Of a stretch of 64,000 nt of DNA, positions 8,219 to 16,902 are shown one piece after another. The position numbers and the translations under genes were made by a program. Position 1 is the stretch's first letter. Each line of letters opens with the position of its first letter. Origin of the DNA: Paenibacillus sp. XY044 (lineage in GTDB: Bacteria > Bacillota > Bacilli > Paenibacillales > Paenibacillaceae); NCBI RefSeq assembly GCF_002257645.1, contig NZ_NQMO01000015.1:62001-126000 (forward strand). The letters run 5' to 3'. Below the pieces are notes generated by a model. That model made no database searches and had not been told where the DNA came from. It was given only the letters and a program-made list of their open reading frames with translations.

Positions 8219-8812
8219 GTGGCTGGCGTTAAAGATTACGTAAACACGCGTGTTGGTGAAAACCGCGAGAAAATCGAGTACCATATCGAGCAAATTTTGA
8301 AGCTGATCGGTGAAAATCCCGAGCGGGAAGGGCTTCTTGAGACACCTGCCCGCGTAACCCGGATGTACGAGGAAATTTTCGCCGGATATGAGGTAGACCC
8401 GCGTGATGTGCTGGGCGTGACCTTTGACGAAAATCACGAGGAGCTGGTGATCGTCAAGGATATCGTGTATTACAGCCAATGCGAGCATCATATGGCGCCG
8501 TTTTTCGGCAAGGTCCATATCGGCTACATTCCGAGCGGAAAAATTGCCGGACTCAGCAAATTGGCCCGACTGGTCGAAGCGGTAACCCGCCGTCTGCAGG
8601 TGCAGGAGCGAATCACGTCGCAAATCGCCGACATTATGGTCGATGTGCTGCAGCCGCATGGCGTGATGGTCGTCGTGGAAGGCGAGCACCTGTGCATGTG
8701 TTCGCGGGGCGTGAAGAAGCCCGGCAGCAAGACGGTGACCTCCGGCGTACGCGGTATTTTCCGTGAAGACCCGGCGTCTAGAGCGGAGTTCCTGTCTTTG
8801 ATCAAAGAATAA
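8219..8812 (+). CDS. folE: GTP cyclohydrolase I
   Basis: Converts GTP to 7,8-dihydroneopterin triphosphate, the first step of folate synthesis. The 197 residues include the family motifs QCEHHMAPFFGKVHIGYIP (Zn-binding Cys and the catalytic His pair) and HLCMCSRGVKKPGSKTVTS, which holds the second Zn cysteine. The protein is full length. The start is a GTG at 8219 with a perfect AGGAGG seven bases upstream. A bidirectional terminator closes the unit 16 bases after the stop. Confidence 0.96.
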   Translation: MAGVKDYVNTRVGENREKIEYHIEQILKLIGENPEREGLLETPARVTRMYEEIFAGYEVDPRDVLGVTFDENHEELVIVKDIVYYSQCEHHMAPFFGKVHIGYIPSGKIAGLSKLARLVEAVTRRLQVQERITSQIADIMVDVLQPHGVMVVVEGEHLCMCSRGVKKPGSKTVTSGVRGIFREDPASRAEFLSLIKE

Positions 8813-8825
8813 TGACGGCAATATA

Positions 8826-8861
8826 AAAAAGGGCATGCCCGGAAGGGGGCATGCCCTTTTT
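8826..8861. terminator. bidirectional terminator between folE and alpha/beta hydrolase
   Basis: AAAAAGGGCATGCCC, a short loop, GGGCATGCCCTTTTT. The stem is perfect with A and T runs on both flanks, suiting the converging genes. Confidence 0.9.
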
Positions 8862-8872
8862 GATTTGCGAAG

Positions 8873-9898
8873 CTATTTTTTGATCATTGGATCGTTGTCG
8901 ATATCCTTCTGCTCGGCCAACTTGATGTTGCCCAGGAAGGTGGATACCCGGCGCAGGTATTCCCGCGAGTGCTCGCGGAAGATCAGCTCATGGTGGCTGC
9001 CTTTCACGATCCAGACATCTGAATACGGATTGGTCTGATTGGAGGCGAGTTTCTCCGCAATCGGATACGGCGCCTTCTCGTCCTCCGTCCCGTGGATAAA
9101 AAAGATCGGGAAGGGATAATCCTCTTTTTTGACCTGCTGGTATGGGATCTGGTTCAAGCTCGTGCCGTTCAGCACAGGGAACAGCAGCTGCAAAATTTCC
9201 AGTGACGGATGCCGCGGCAGGTCGATCTGATTTTTGATGTTATGGTACAGCGTATCCGGCTCAAGCAGGAAGGTGCTGTCGAGAATCATGGCGTCGACAT
9301 CCTTGGTCTGCAGGCCGGCCTGAAGGGCGGTACCGGCGCCCATGGAGAAGCCCCATACTACGATCTGCTTAGCCCCGCGCTGCTTGGCCAGATCGATGGC
9401 CCCCAGCAGCTGCTGGGCCTCCACCTTGCCGCCCGTCGCGGCGGCTTTGCTGTTCTGGGAGGCGAAACCGTAATCAAACATAATGACGTTAAAGTTTAAG
9501 CGGTGGGCGAAATGCGCCAAATCATACATCGGGATCCATGTTTCCTCCCGGTTGGCGCCGTACCCGTGACTGAACACGATCGTCTTGGTTGAGCCTGCTG
9601 CGGGAATATACCAGCCCTGCATCATCCGGCTGCCGTCATGAGCCGGGAAGGTGATGTCCTCGTATTGCATGGTCTTGGCCTGCATCGGGTTGGAATACAG
9701 CGGTGCGACCGTCGGGTTGGACAGCACCCAGGCGATGTAGGCATGCAGTGCAATGAAACAGAACAGCAGGAAAAACACAACGGACAAGAGCAGTGCGACC
9801 AGAATATGCTTAAAGCGAATCATTCGCGTAGATAACGGTAATGGTGTATCGGGCAGGGGGCGGGGAAGATGTACGTCGTTTCGGGATGTCATGTTCAT
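8873..9898 (-). CDS. membrane-anchored alpha/beta hydrolase
   Basis: A 341-residue alpha/beta hydrolase with one N-terminal membrane segment (LVALLLSVVFFLLFCFIALHAYIAWVL), so the catalytic part probably faces outside. The nucleophile elbow is VWGFSMGAGTA (GxSxG), the oxyanion region is FSHGYGANRE, the acid is likely in HGTEDEKAPY and the catalytic His in VKGSHHEL. It resembles the Bacillus YqkD-like group. Substrate unknown. AAGGAGGGG precedes the ATG. The gene is convergent with folE and divergent from the IclR gene. Confidence 0.85.
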   Translation of the reverse strand: MNMTSRNDVHLPRPLPDTPLPLSTRMIRFKHILVALLLSVVFFLLFCFIALHAYIAWVLSNPTVAPLYSNPMQAKTMQYEDITFPAHDGSRMMQGWYIPAAGSTKTIVFSHGYGANREETWIPMYDLAHFAHRLNFNVIMFDYGFASQNSKAAATGGKVEAQQLLGAIDLAKQRGAKQIVVWGFSMGAGTALQAGLQTKDVDAMILDSTFLLEPDTLYHNIKNQIDLPRHPSLEILQLLFPVLNGTSLNQIPYQQVKKEDYPFPIFFIHGTEDEKAPYPIAEKLASNQTNPYSDVWIVKGSHHELIFREHSREYLRRVSTFLGNIKLAEQKDIDNDPMIKK

Positions 9899-9981
9899 GC
9901 GTGCCCCTCCTTATAAATACTTTACTATATTAAGTTTAACTTCCAGGCTTCGTTTACGAAACATATAAAATTTTACTCTAT

Positions 9982-10064
9982 ATCCTATGCAAGCCTGAGG
10001 CCAAAGTCAATCCGGGGCGGACAATTGTTAGACAATTGTAATAGTGAACCGCCCCATGGTTCAC
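9982..10064 (-). promoter_or_regulatory. hydrolase promoter with upstream palindromes
   Basis: On the minus strand: TTGACT (10005-10010), 17 bases, TAGGAT (9982-9987). Immediately upstream are two ACAATTGT palindromes (10021-10028 and 10032-10039) and a perfect dyad GTGAACC-7-GGTTCAC (10044-10064). They look like a regulator's binding site; which regulator is unknown. The rest of the 382-base divergent gap holds only the IclR promoter and dyad. Confidence 0.45.
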
Positions 10065-10202
10065 ATGTCAGCTACCTTTGTCCTTCTGATGAGGACATGT
10101 TTATAAAGCGCCCCGCGCCATGAGCCGATCATGCGGAGCCGAATATTCGCCATGCAGTATACAGATTGACGTCTCCTTATAAGATGGTCAGAGAAGAAAT
10201 GA

Positions 10203-10231
10203 TAGACTTTATCCGGCGAATTTCTTATAAT
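10203..10231 (+). promoter_or_regulatory. promoter of the IclR-family gene
   Basis: TAGACT (10203-10208), 17 bases, then a perfect TATAAT (10226-10231). The predicted start of transcription falls at the edge of the dyad at 10242-10262. Confidence 0.6.
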
Positions 10232-10241
10232 TTATGTAACC

Positions 10242-10262
10242 ATGTTTCATGTGGTGAAACAT
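10242..10262. promoter_or_regulatory. perfect dyad before the IclR-family gene
   Basis: ATGTTTCA-TGTGG-TGAAACAT, with 8-bp arms. It begins about 11 bases past the -10 and ends before the ribosome site, a position suited to autorepression. A GTTTCA-N5-TGAAAC dyad of the same layout occurs near the acnA promoter (26551-26567). Confidence 0.6.
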
Positions 10263-10280
10263 TTGAGGGGCGGGATCGGA

Positions 10281-11024
10281 ATGGAAGACCGCAAATTAAC
10301 GGTTCGTGCCGTTGAACGGGCACTGGATATATTGATGTGTTTTACGCAGAACAGTGAGCTGGGACTGACGGAAATCGCCGGAATGATCGGGCTGCACAAG
10401 AGCACCGTCCATCGGCTGATGACTACCCTCGAGGAGAAGGCTTTCGTCGTCCGCGATGCGGCGACGGAGAAATACCGGCTTGGCATTAAAGTGTGGGAGT
10501 TGTCCACGCATTTGTCGCAAAGCGACGATCCGGCGGTGGTGCTGCTGCCGGCGATGGAACGCCTGCGCGACCGGCTTGGGGAGACGGTCAGCCTGTACCT
10601 GCGGGACGGGAAGGACCGTTTGCGGATTCAGGCGGTGCAGAGCAACCAGGCCATCCGGAGGGTGGCGCAGGTCGGGGCGCGCTTGCCGCTTACGGTAGGA
10701 GCATCGAGCAAGGTGCTGGTGGCGTTTGCCGCGCCTGCCGATCAGGAGGAACTCCTAAGCGATCCGGATTGGGCGGAGCTGGCGAAAAGCGGCAGCTATG
10801 TGCACCAGCTGCAGGATATCCGGGAGCGGGGCTATGCGACGAGCATCGAGGAGCGCGAGCCCGGCGCCGCCGCGGTGGCGGTGCCGATCGTAAACCGGAA
10901 CGGGCGCGTTGCCGCCGCCCTGTCCGTGTCCGGTCCGGTGAGCCGGCTGTCGAGCGAAACGCTCCATGAATTTGCCCCGGTGCTGATCGAAGCGGCGCGG
11001 GAAATGGGGCTGATGATTCCGTAG
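10281..11024 (+). CDS. IclR family transcriptional regulator
   Basis: A 247-residue regulator with an N-terminal winged helix-turn-helix (RALDILMCFTQNSELGLTEIAGMIGLHKSTVHRL) and a C-terminal IclR effector domain. The effector domain ends with VAVPIVNRNGRVAAALSVSGP, typical of the family. Such proteins usually control uptake or breakdown of a carbon source. The start I chose is ATG 10281, after GAGGGGCGGG. An in-frame ATG at 10242 exists but sits inside the operator dyad. No metabolic gene is adjacent in the same direction. Ligand unknown. Confidence 0.9.
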   Translation: MEDRKLTVRAVERALDILMCFTQNSELGLTEIAGMIGLHKSTVHRLMTTLEEKAFVVRDAATEKYRLGIKVWELSTHLSQSDDPAVVLLPAMERLRDRLGETVSLYLRDGKDRLRIQAVQSNQAIRRVAQVGARLPLTVGASSKVLVAFAAPADQEELLSDPDWAELAKSGSYVHQLQDIRERGYATSIEEREPGAAAVAVPIVNRNGRVAAALSVSGPVSRLSSETLHEFAPVLIEAAREMGLMIP

Positions 11025-11101
11025 GCGGCTGGAAGCCCGCCTGCGGCTGTTACTGGATGAACTGAGGAAAGAAACGCACTGTCTGCGTCCTAGTCATAGA
11101 G

Positions 11102-11147
11102 AAAAGCCCGCCATGCCGGTGAATACCTGCATGGCGGGCTTTTTTAA
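11102..11147. terminator. bidirectional terminator between IclR gene and S9 peptidase
   Basis: AAAAGCCCGCCATGC, loop, GCATGGCGGGCTTTTTT. Strong stem with A and T flanks, serving both converging genes. Confidence 0.9.
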
Positions 11148-11181
11148 GATTATAGAGTTTATACATTAGAAATCAGGGAAA

Positions 11182-13194
11182 TCAGTGCTCGATATGCTCT
11201 TCGAACCAGCGTACGATATGGCTCAACCGGCGGGTGCGCAGATGCGGGTTGCCGCTGCGCGAGAGGTTGTGGTCGGCTCCCGGAAAACGGATGAACTGCG
11301 CCTCCTTGCCCAGACGCTTGAGTGCAACGAATAGCTGCTCGCCCTGTTCGATCGGGCAGCGGAGATCCTGCTCCCCGTGAAGGATCAGAAGCGGTGTGTT
11401 CACCTGCTTCACGTAAGCGATCGGGGAATGCTTCCACAGCTTCTCCAGATCGTCCCACGGATTGCCCCAAATTTGGTCCTCGGTAAAATAGTACCCGATA
11501 TCGCTGACGCCGTAGAACGACACCCAGTTGCAGATCGAACGCTGTGTGACGGCGGCCTGGAACCGGTCGGTGTGCCCGACGATCCAGTTCGTCATGAAGC
11601 CGCCGTAGCTGCCGCCGGTCACGCCGAGCCGGGCAGCGTCGATGTAGTCATAGGCAGACAGGACATAGTCCACCGCATCCATCAGGTCCTGATAGTCGCG
11701 TCCGCCGTAATCGCCGCGGACTGTATTGACATGGACCTGACCGTACCCGTGACCGCCGCGCGGGTTCGTGTAGAATACGGCAAATCCGGCCGCAGCGAGC
11801 AGCTGGAACTCGTGCATGAACGTGTAGCCGTACATCGCTTGCGGTCCGCCGTGGATTTCCAGAACGGCCGGCACTTTGGAGCCTTCCTGGAAGCCGGCCG
11901 GCTTCATGATCCATCCCTGGATGGGCCAGCCGTCCGAAGCTTCGAAGCGGAAGGCTTCCGGTTCGCTCAACGCGAGCTCGCTGAAGAGCTCCTTGTTGCA
12001 GTCAGTCAGCCGGGTCTCTTCACCGTTTGCCATGTCAAAGGCAAACAGATCTCCCGGATGCAGCGTATCCGCGAAGGCGAGGATCAGCTTGCCTTCCGTT
12101 GCCAGGGCAAACTGGTAAATTTCCCGGTCGCCGCCGGCGATGATTTCATAATCAGAGCCGTCCAGCGCAAAGCGGGCGACCTTGACGCCGCCGTCCTCGC
12201 TGATCTGCAGGTACACATGCTTGCCGTCTTCGCTGAAGAATGGCGGACTGCCAGCTCCCGCGCGCATATCGCCCACGCAGGCGTGTCCGAGCTGCACGTC
12301 CAGATCTTCGTAGTAAGCGCGGGCCTCGCCGCCCTCGGCGGGGATCAGGTAAATGCGCGTCAGCGTGGCAAAGCCGCAGTTCAGGTCGTCGGCCAGCATT
12401 AGAATATGGCTGCCATCCGGCGTATAGGTGACCGGCCCGATGCTAAGCCGCCCATCCGTCAATTGGCGGACGTTCCCGCCGTCCCGGTCCGCCACGAACA
12501 GGTCGCCCGTCAGGCGGAGGTCGGGATCCGGGAAGGAAGCGGAGTCGCGTGTAGCGGTGAAGATGATACGGCTGCCGTCCGGCGACCAATTGAACGAAGA
12601 CACATCGAAGTCGCCTGACGTGACCGGCGTGCATGCGGATGACGCAAGATCATGAACGAACAAATGCGTTCTGCGGTCATTCCACAGCCCGGCGCCATCG
12701 GCCTTGTACTTAATACGATTAATAATCTTTTCGTCCGGCTGTTTGTCCTTGCCGGTCTTTTCCGTTTTCGTGGCAGAGTCCGCATCGTTGCCTTCATCGG
12801 CCTTAGGAGCTTCGGCGCGGAGCACAAGGGCGCTTCCGTCGGGTGCCCATTTAAAGGCGATTACGCCGTGCTTCAGCTCCGTTACGGCCTGGGCTTCGCC
12901 GCCGTACGCAGGCATGACCCAGACTTGACGGGCATCGCCCTTCTTGCGCAGAAAGGCCAGACTGGAGCCGTCGGGAGCCCAGGCGGGCGAGGCGTCCTGC
13001 TCACCGGCGGTAAAGGCGGTATCCTCCCGGCCGTCCGGCGAGATCAGGCGAATATGGGAGGCATAGCCTCCGTGCTGGTCGTTAACGGTTTTCGATATGT
13101 ACGCGACGGCGCCATTCTTGGGGGAGACGGCAGGATCGCTGACCCAATGCATCCGGTACAAGTCATCGGGGGTAATGGAACGTTTTTCACTCAT
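11182..13194 (-). CDS. S9 family peptidase (acylaminoacyl-peptidase type)
   Basis: A 670-residue serine peptidase without a signal peptide, so cytoplasmic. The N-terminal 400 residues form a beta-propeller with repeated WSPDGS/WAPDGS motifs (WAPDGSSLAFL, WSPDGSRIIF). The C-terminal alpha/beta-hydrolase domain has the nucleophile in GVTGGSYGGFMTNW, the acid in HGEQDLRCP and the His in PGADHNLSRSG. It probably cleaves short peptides or acylated N-termini; the exact substrate cannot be read. TTAGGAGGCC precedes the ATG. Single gene. Confidence 0.92.
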   Translation of the reverse strand: MSEKRSITPDDLYRMHWVSDPAVSPKNGAVAYISKTVNDQHGGYASHIRLISPDGREDTAFTAGEQDASPAWAPDGSSLAFLRKKGDARQVWVMPAYGGEAQAVTELKHGVIAFKWAPDGSALVLRAEAPKADEGNDADSATKTEKTGKDKQPDEKIINRIKYKADGAGLWNDRRTHLFVHDLASSACTPVTSGDFDVSSFNWSPDGSRIIFTATRDSASFPDPDLRLTGDLFVADRDGGNVRQLTDGRLSIGPVTYTPDGSHILMLADDLNCGFATLTRIYLIPAEGGEARAYYEDLDVQLGHACVGDMRAGAGSPPFFSEDGKHVYLQISEDGGVKVARFALDGSDYEIIAGGDREIYQFALATEGKLILAFADTLHPGDLFAFDMANGEETRLTDCNKELFSELALSEPEAFRFEASDGWPIQGWIMKPAGFQEGSKVPAVLEIHGGPQAMYGYTFMHEFQLLAAAGFAVFYTNPRGGHGYGQVHVNTVRGDYGGRDYQDLMDAVDYVLSAYDYIDAARLGVTGGSYGGFMTNWIVGHTDRFQAAVTQRSICNWVSFYGVSDIGYYFTEDQIWGNPWDDLEKLWKHSPIAYVKQVNTPLLILHGEQDLRCPIEQGEQLFVALKRLGKEAQFIRFPGADHNLSRSGNPHLRTRRLSHIVRWFEEHIEH

Positions 13195-13337
13195 GGACAG
13201 GGCCTCCTAAGAAATGAAATGAAAATAAGTATGAAGCAATCAGATTCTAAACCACATTATCCCAGAGTTCCGGCGGGAAATCCATCGCCAGGACAGGTAA
13301 GGTGGCCAAACGTTTATGGGAAGACCCAAACAAGAAC

Positions 13338-13365
13338 AAGCCCCTTGATTCGGTTCAAGGGGCTT
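13338..13365 (-). terminator. terminator of the GntR-membrane protein-hydrolase operon
   Basis: AAGCCCCTTGA-ttcgg-TTCAAGGGGCTT. Read on the minus strand it is followed by TTGTTCTTGTTT, an interrupted T run, so it would end the operon lying at 13463-16626. Confidence 0.7.
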
Positions 13366-13462
13366 GCCGTATATATTGGGGGCGTTGTCCCGCTGACGGA
13401 CGCTTCGACCCTCCGATGGAGTGCTTTCCGTTTCCGCCGGACGGGACGCCCTAGTCCTCGGT

Positions 13463-15082
13463 TTATTTCTGCTTGCCGATCCAGCTTGCGATCGTATCGA
13501 TGATTTCCGGTGTCACGTTGGAAGGCTGAGCGTATTCCGAACCGGTGGAGAGGCCGTCATATTCCGCGAGCAGATGGTTTACCTTCGGAAAAGACTTATA
13601 TTCCACGTCGGTGCGGTCTTTCAGTGCCGCTTTCCACTGCTCGAATTCATGCATCGGCACCTGCCAGTCGTTTTCGCCTTCCAGGATGAGCATCGGTCCG
13701 CTCTGCGTTTTGGCTAATTCGGCCGGCTTGTAATCCTTCTTATCGTACCACCAGTAGGCCGGTGGAATCGGAAAGCTTTCCGGCAAGTGGGAGACGGAGT
13801 ACTGCGGGTCGTCGAGCAGTTTGGCGGCCTGGGTCCAAGCGGCTGCCTGCTGCTCGTAAGGCGCAGGGTCTTGGCCGAGCTGCTTGATGCGGGATACCAG
13901 CTCGGCCTGCTGTTCTACGGCAACGTCGATGAATGAAGAACTCGGGCCGGACAGCAGGATGGTGCCGGCGATGTTCCGGCCGGCATCGGCTTCGATGATG
14001 AGCGGCATCGCATAGCCGCCCTGGCTGTGTCCCGCCACGTAAACTCGGGCGGGATCAATGCCCGGGGTTTGGGTCAGCAGCTTCACCGCGGACAGCGCGT
14101 CGTCAACCGTTTCTTCTTTGACGGTTAGTTTCGGGTTGGCCGCGATTTTAAAGGTATGCTCGAACGTGACCTTGTCGTAGCGCAGGACGGCGATGCCTTT
14201 CGCGGCCAATCCCGCCGCCAGGTCGCGGAACGGCTTGGCTCCGCCAATGGAGGTGTCCCGGTCGTTTGGACCGGAACCGTGAACCAGCACGACGGCAGGG
14301 AACGGCCCTTGGCCAGCCGGAAGGGTCAGCGTTCCGGGAAGGGCCCACTCCCCTTCGCCGATCTTGACCTCCCGCTCGGAATAAGCTGCCGGGTGATCAT
14401 AGGCCGGCGGCTGGTATCCTCCCGCAGAGACTGGGCCGATGTTCAGATCGTCCACCAGGCCGCCTGTATTCAGGCGAAGGGTGATCTGAAGCGGAACCGC
14501 CGCCGTCTGCAGCGTGTACACTTCGTTATGGTGGACGGTATTATCGCTCTCCTGCTTGCCGCTTACCGACGAAACTTGGCCATAGGCGCCCTCGTAGTTT
14601 TTCCAGAGGCTGTTCAGCGTCTGAACGGGCAGGGCCTGCTGCAGCGCAGGGCTCATAACTTTGGCAGCTTCGACCCCGTCTCCGGCCCTCAGGGCGTGGA
14701 GGAACAAGTCGGCATTGTCGGCGGCTTCAGAAGGGCCGGCTGCGCTCTCTGTACCGCCCAATGCTGCGGACAGGAAGGCGGCCGGAGCCATCGCCTGTTG
14801 GCCGGAGATCCGGACGGTTCCTCCGGTCGGCACGGTTTTGCCGTTCAATACGCCGGTGGACCGCCCAATCGTCAGTACAAGCGTCGTATCTTCCTTTTTG
14901 ACGGTCACCGAGTGCTGCTCCGGGTCCCAGCTGACCTGGGCACCCAGCCGCACGGCGGTTTCGCGCACGGGAGCGTATGATGCAGCGTCCGGCGTTTCGG
15001 CAGCGGCCGCCGCAGGGACAGACAGGCTGATGGCAGTGAGGGAAGCAGCGGCCATCGCGCTTAGGGTTCGTTTCGATTTCAT
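13463..15082 (-). CDS. secreted alpha/beta hydrolase with N-terminal copper-amine-oxidase-like domain
   Basis: A 539-residue exported protein. A signal peptide (AASLTAISLSVPAAAAAE) is followed by a copper-amine-oxidase N1-like domain (about residues 35-110), then a DUF3887-like segment (about 120-225), then an alpha/beta hydrolase. The hydrolase shows VLVHGSGPNDRD, the nucleophile elbow VAGHSQGGYAMP, an acid in LILEGENDWQVP and a His in FPKVNHLL. This resembles secreted S33/dienelactone-hydrolase-like esterases of Bacillales. It is the last gene of an operon with a YtrA-type regulator and a membrane protein, starting 45 bases after the latter behind AGGAGG. Substrate unknown. Confidence 0.85.
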   Translation of the reverse strand: MKSKRTLSAMAAASLTAISLSVPAAAAAETPDAASYAPVRETAVRLGAQVSWDPEQHSVTVKKEDTTLVLTIGRSTGVLNGKTVPTGGTVRISGQQAMAPAAFLSAALGGTESAAGPSEAADNADLFLHALRAGDGVEAAKVMSPALQQALPVQTLNSLWKNYEGAYGQVSSVSGKQESDNTVHHNEVYTLQTAAVPLQITLRLNTGGLVDDLNIGPVSAGGYQPPAYDHPAAYSEREVKIGEGEWALPGTLTLPAGQGPFPAVVLVHGSGPNDRDTSIGGAKPFRDLAAGLAAKGIAVLRYDKVTFEHTFKIAANPKLTVKEETVDDALSAVKLLTQTPGIDPARVYVAGHSQGGYAMPLIIEADAGRNIAGTILLSGPSSSFIDVAVEQQAELVSRIKQLGQDPAPYEQQAAAWTQAAKLLDDPQYSVSHLPESFPIPPAYWWYDKKDYKPAELAKTQSGPMLILEGENDWQVPMHEFEQWKAALKDRTDVEYKSFPKVNHLLAEYDGLSTGSEYAQPSNVTPEIIDTIASWIGKQK

Positions 15083-15127
15083 AAGTATTCCTCCTAAAGG
15101 GGATGATCCCCGAATGATGGACGAAGG

Positions 15128-16228
15128 TTAAATCGCAATCAGGGAAGCGATGATGATCACCGCCAGGAGACCGATCAGGAACATCCAGGTGCCGGGTCTG
15201 CCAAAGTTGACCGTCCAGCCGATGCCCATACGCTTTTCCACGAACAGGGCAGGGTCCTGCGGGTTGAAATAAATGTTGCCCAGCTTCCAGTATCTGTCGT
15301 CGTTTACGTACGTGTTCCCGGAGCCGGAAGTGGGGCCGCCGATCCGCCGTCCGCCCTGGCCGGTGGAAAAGGCCATTACGATGGCGAGCACGACGATCAG
15401 AATGGGCATCATCAGGCTGACGAGCATCATGACGTCCCGGCTCAGCGGATAAATCATGTTGTATTGGATGAACGAGAACAGGAGCACCATGATCAAGCCG
15501 GCCGCGACGTTGAACATGGACCATCTGCGGCGGAAGGCGGCGTTCCGGCGCACCGACTGCTGCGGGTCTGCCGGGCTCAGCTGCTGCTTGCTGCGAAGGA
15601 TCGACCAGTTCGTGGTCATAAAGATCCCGATCATGACGAGCTGCATCAAGTTCAAGCCGAGAACCGTCCGGTACGATTTGGCGGCCGTACGTGTCACTTC
15701 ACCCTGCCAGTTGAACTTCATGTTCAGCGTGTCGGGGATTTTGTCGTAGTAGGCCAGGGCGAGGCCGGCGCTGATAACGGCAACAGCCCCATGGATCAGG
15801 AACCATTTATTCGACCAGATCAGCTTGTTCCCGCTTCGGAACGACGTATCCACGGCCACGACGGAATGGTTCAACGTCTCCGGAGGGAGTGTGGCCTTGT
15901 ACCGTTTCATTTTCGTATAAAAAGTCAGATTGATGACCGCCGAAGCGATGATCAGGAGCAGCACGAATCCTGAGATGATGGTGGGCTGCTGCTCTTCCGG
16001 CACGTTCAGCATGGCGAAGAGGCAAGCGATCAGGAGCACGCCATATGCGACCGAACTGGACCATACATACTGTCTGCGCATGCGGCGCAGAGGGTCGCTG
16101 TGATACACGGCTTCGCTGATCGATACGCCGAAGCTGACGGTTTCACGCGTCAAATAAGGCATGCAGATCAGGGACAGCGACAGGGGGACGAACATAGCCA
16201 TCAGAAACAGAACGGATATCCAGTACAT
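15128..16228 (-). CDS. DUF1648/DUF5808-type multi-pass membrane protein
   Basis: A 366-residue membrane protein with about seven or eight hydrophobic segments. A middle part around YYDKIPDTLNMKFNWQGE resembles DUF1648. A C-terminal soluble stretch, WKLGNIYFNPQDPALFVEKR followed by a GIGWTVNFG motif, resembles DUF5808. Both occur in proteins related to SdpI-type immunity or envelope-stress membrane proteins. The start codon overlaps the stop of the upstream GntR gene by one base, so translation is probably coupled. No biochemical function is established for this architecture as far as I can tell from sequence. Confidence 0.8.
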   Translation of the reverse strand: MYWISVLFLMAMFVPLSLSLICMPYLTRETVSFGVSISEAVYHSDPLRRMRRQYVWSSSVAYGVLLIACLFAMLNVPEEQQPTIISGFVLLLIIASAVINLTFYTKMKRYKATLPPETLNHSVVAVDTSFRSGNKLIWSNKWFLIHGAVAVISAGLALAYYDKIPDTLNMKFNWQGEVTRTAAKSYRTVLGLNLMQLVMIGIFMTTNWSILRSKQQLSPADPQQSVRRNAAFRRRWSMFNVAAGLIMVLLFSFIQYNMIYPLSRDVMMLVSLMMPILIVVLAIVMAFSTGQGGRRIGGPTSGSGNTYVNDDRYWKLGNIYFNPQDPALFVEKRMGIGWTVNFGRPGTWMFLIGLLAVIIIASLIAI

Positions 16229-16626
16229 TACGCATTCTCCTTTGGTTCTTGGGTAATATCGTCGTAAAAGCTTTCCACGATCCGCAGAAGCTCCGCCTTA
16301 TCCATACCCCGGCAGATGGCTTCAGCGATAGCGGGTCTGAGCTGGGCTTCCTGCTTGTGCTGATAGTCCGGGGTGATTCCCGGCATGCCGTCAGGGTTCA
16401 CGACGACCCCTTTTTGCCTGTGAATTTGAATAAATCCTTCCTGCTTGAGCAGCGTGTAAGCCTTGTTGACGGTGTGCAGATTGACGCCGATATCCGAGGC
16501 AAGGCTGCGGACGGAGGGGAGATACTCGCCCGGCGCCAGCTGCTTGCTGGCGATCCCTTCGATGATCTGATTCAGGAGCTGGGTGTAAATGGGCACATCG
16601 GACTGCATATCCAACCGGATAATCAA
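16228..16626 (-). CDS. GntR family regulator, YtrA type
   Basis: A 132-residue regulator: a GntR winged helix-turn-helix (about residues 10-75, including SVRSLASDIGVNLHTVNKAYTLLKQEGFI) followed by only a short tail. That size defines the YtrA subfamily, which usually represses its own operon of transporter or membrane genes. The start is TTG (16626) with AAGGAGGG eight bases upstream. It is the first gene of the operon and overlaps the membrane-protein start by one base. A large dyad covers its -10 element, so autorepression is likely. Confidence 0.9.
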   Translation of the reverse strand: MIIRLDMQSDVPIYTQLLNQIIEGIASKQLAPGEYLPSVRSLASDIGVNLHTVNKAYTLLKQEGFIQIHRQKGVVVNPDGMPGITPDYQHKQEAQLRPAIAEAICRGMDKAELLRIVESFYDDITQEPKENA

Positions 16627-16684
16627 CGAAGAACCCTCCTTTCATCAACATGTTGCGTAGGTGATGTTACTGTTAGAGTATTAA

Positions 16685-16713
16685 CATCTGTTATACAACA
16701 AATATAACAGATG
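16685..16713. promoter_or_regulatory. operator dyad over the YtrA-type -10 element
   Basis: CATCTGTTATA-caacaaa-TATAACAGATG: a perfect 11-bp inverted repeat with a 7-base centre, covering the -10 box. This is the layout expected for binding by the GntR dimer encoded downstream. Confidence 0.7.
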
Positions 16714-16729
16714 CGAATGTGGTTGTAAA
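16701..16729 (-). promoter_or_regulatory. promoter of the YtrA-type operon
   Basis: On the minus strand: TTTACA (16724-16729), 17 bases, TATATT (16701-16706). Confidence 0.65.
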
Positions 16730-16840
16730 TAGTTTGCTGACAACTCAGGCGTCCGAGTATGAGCAAGGCACTATTCAATGGAACAACTGAAGGTGAAGAG
16801 ATGAAGATCGTAGGGAGAAGCGGAATGAACTATTTTGACA

Positions 16841-16876
16841 TAGTACCTTGCAAAGCAAAGTACCTGGTGTTATTAT
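16841..16876 (+). promoter_or_regulatory. promoter and PadR-type operator of the padR-DUF1700 operon
   Basis: TTGCAA (16848-16853), 17 bases, TATTAT (16871-16876) form a promoter. The interrupted dyad AGTACCTTGC-aaa-GCAAAGTACC (about 16842-16864) covers the -35 and spacer. AGTAC-type dyads of this form are known in front of Firmicute PadR-like regulator genes. Confidence 0.55.
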
Positions 16877-16902
16877 GATAACGAAGGGAGCGGACGAACG
16901 AA

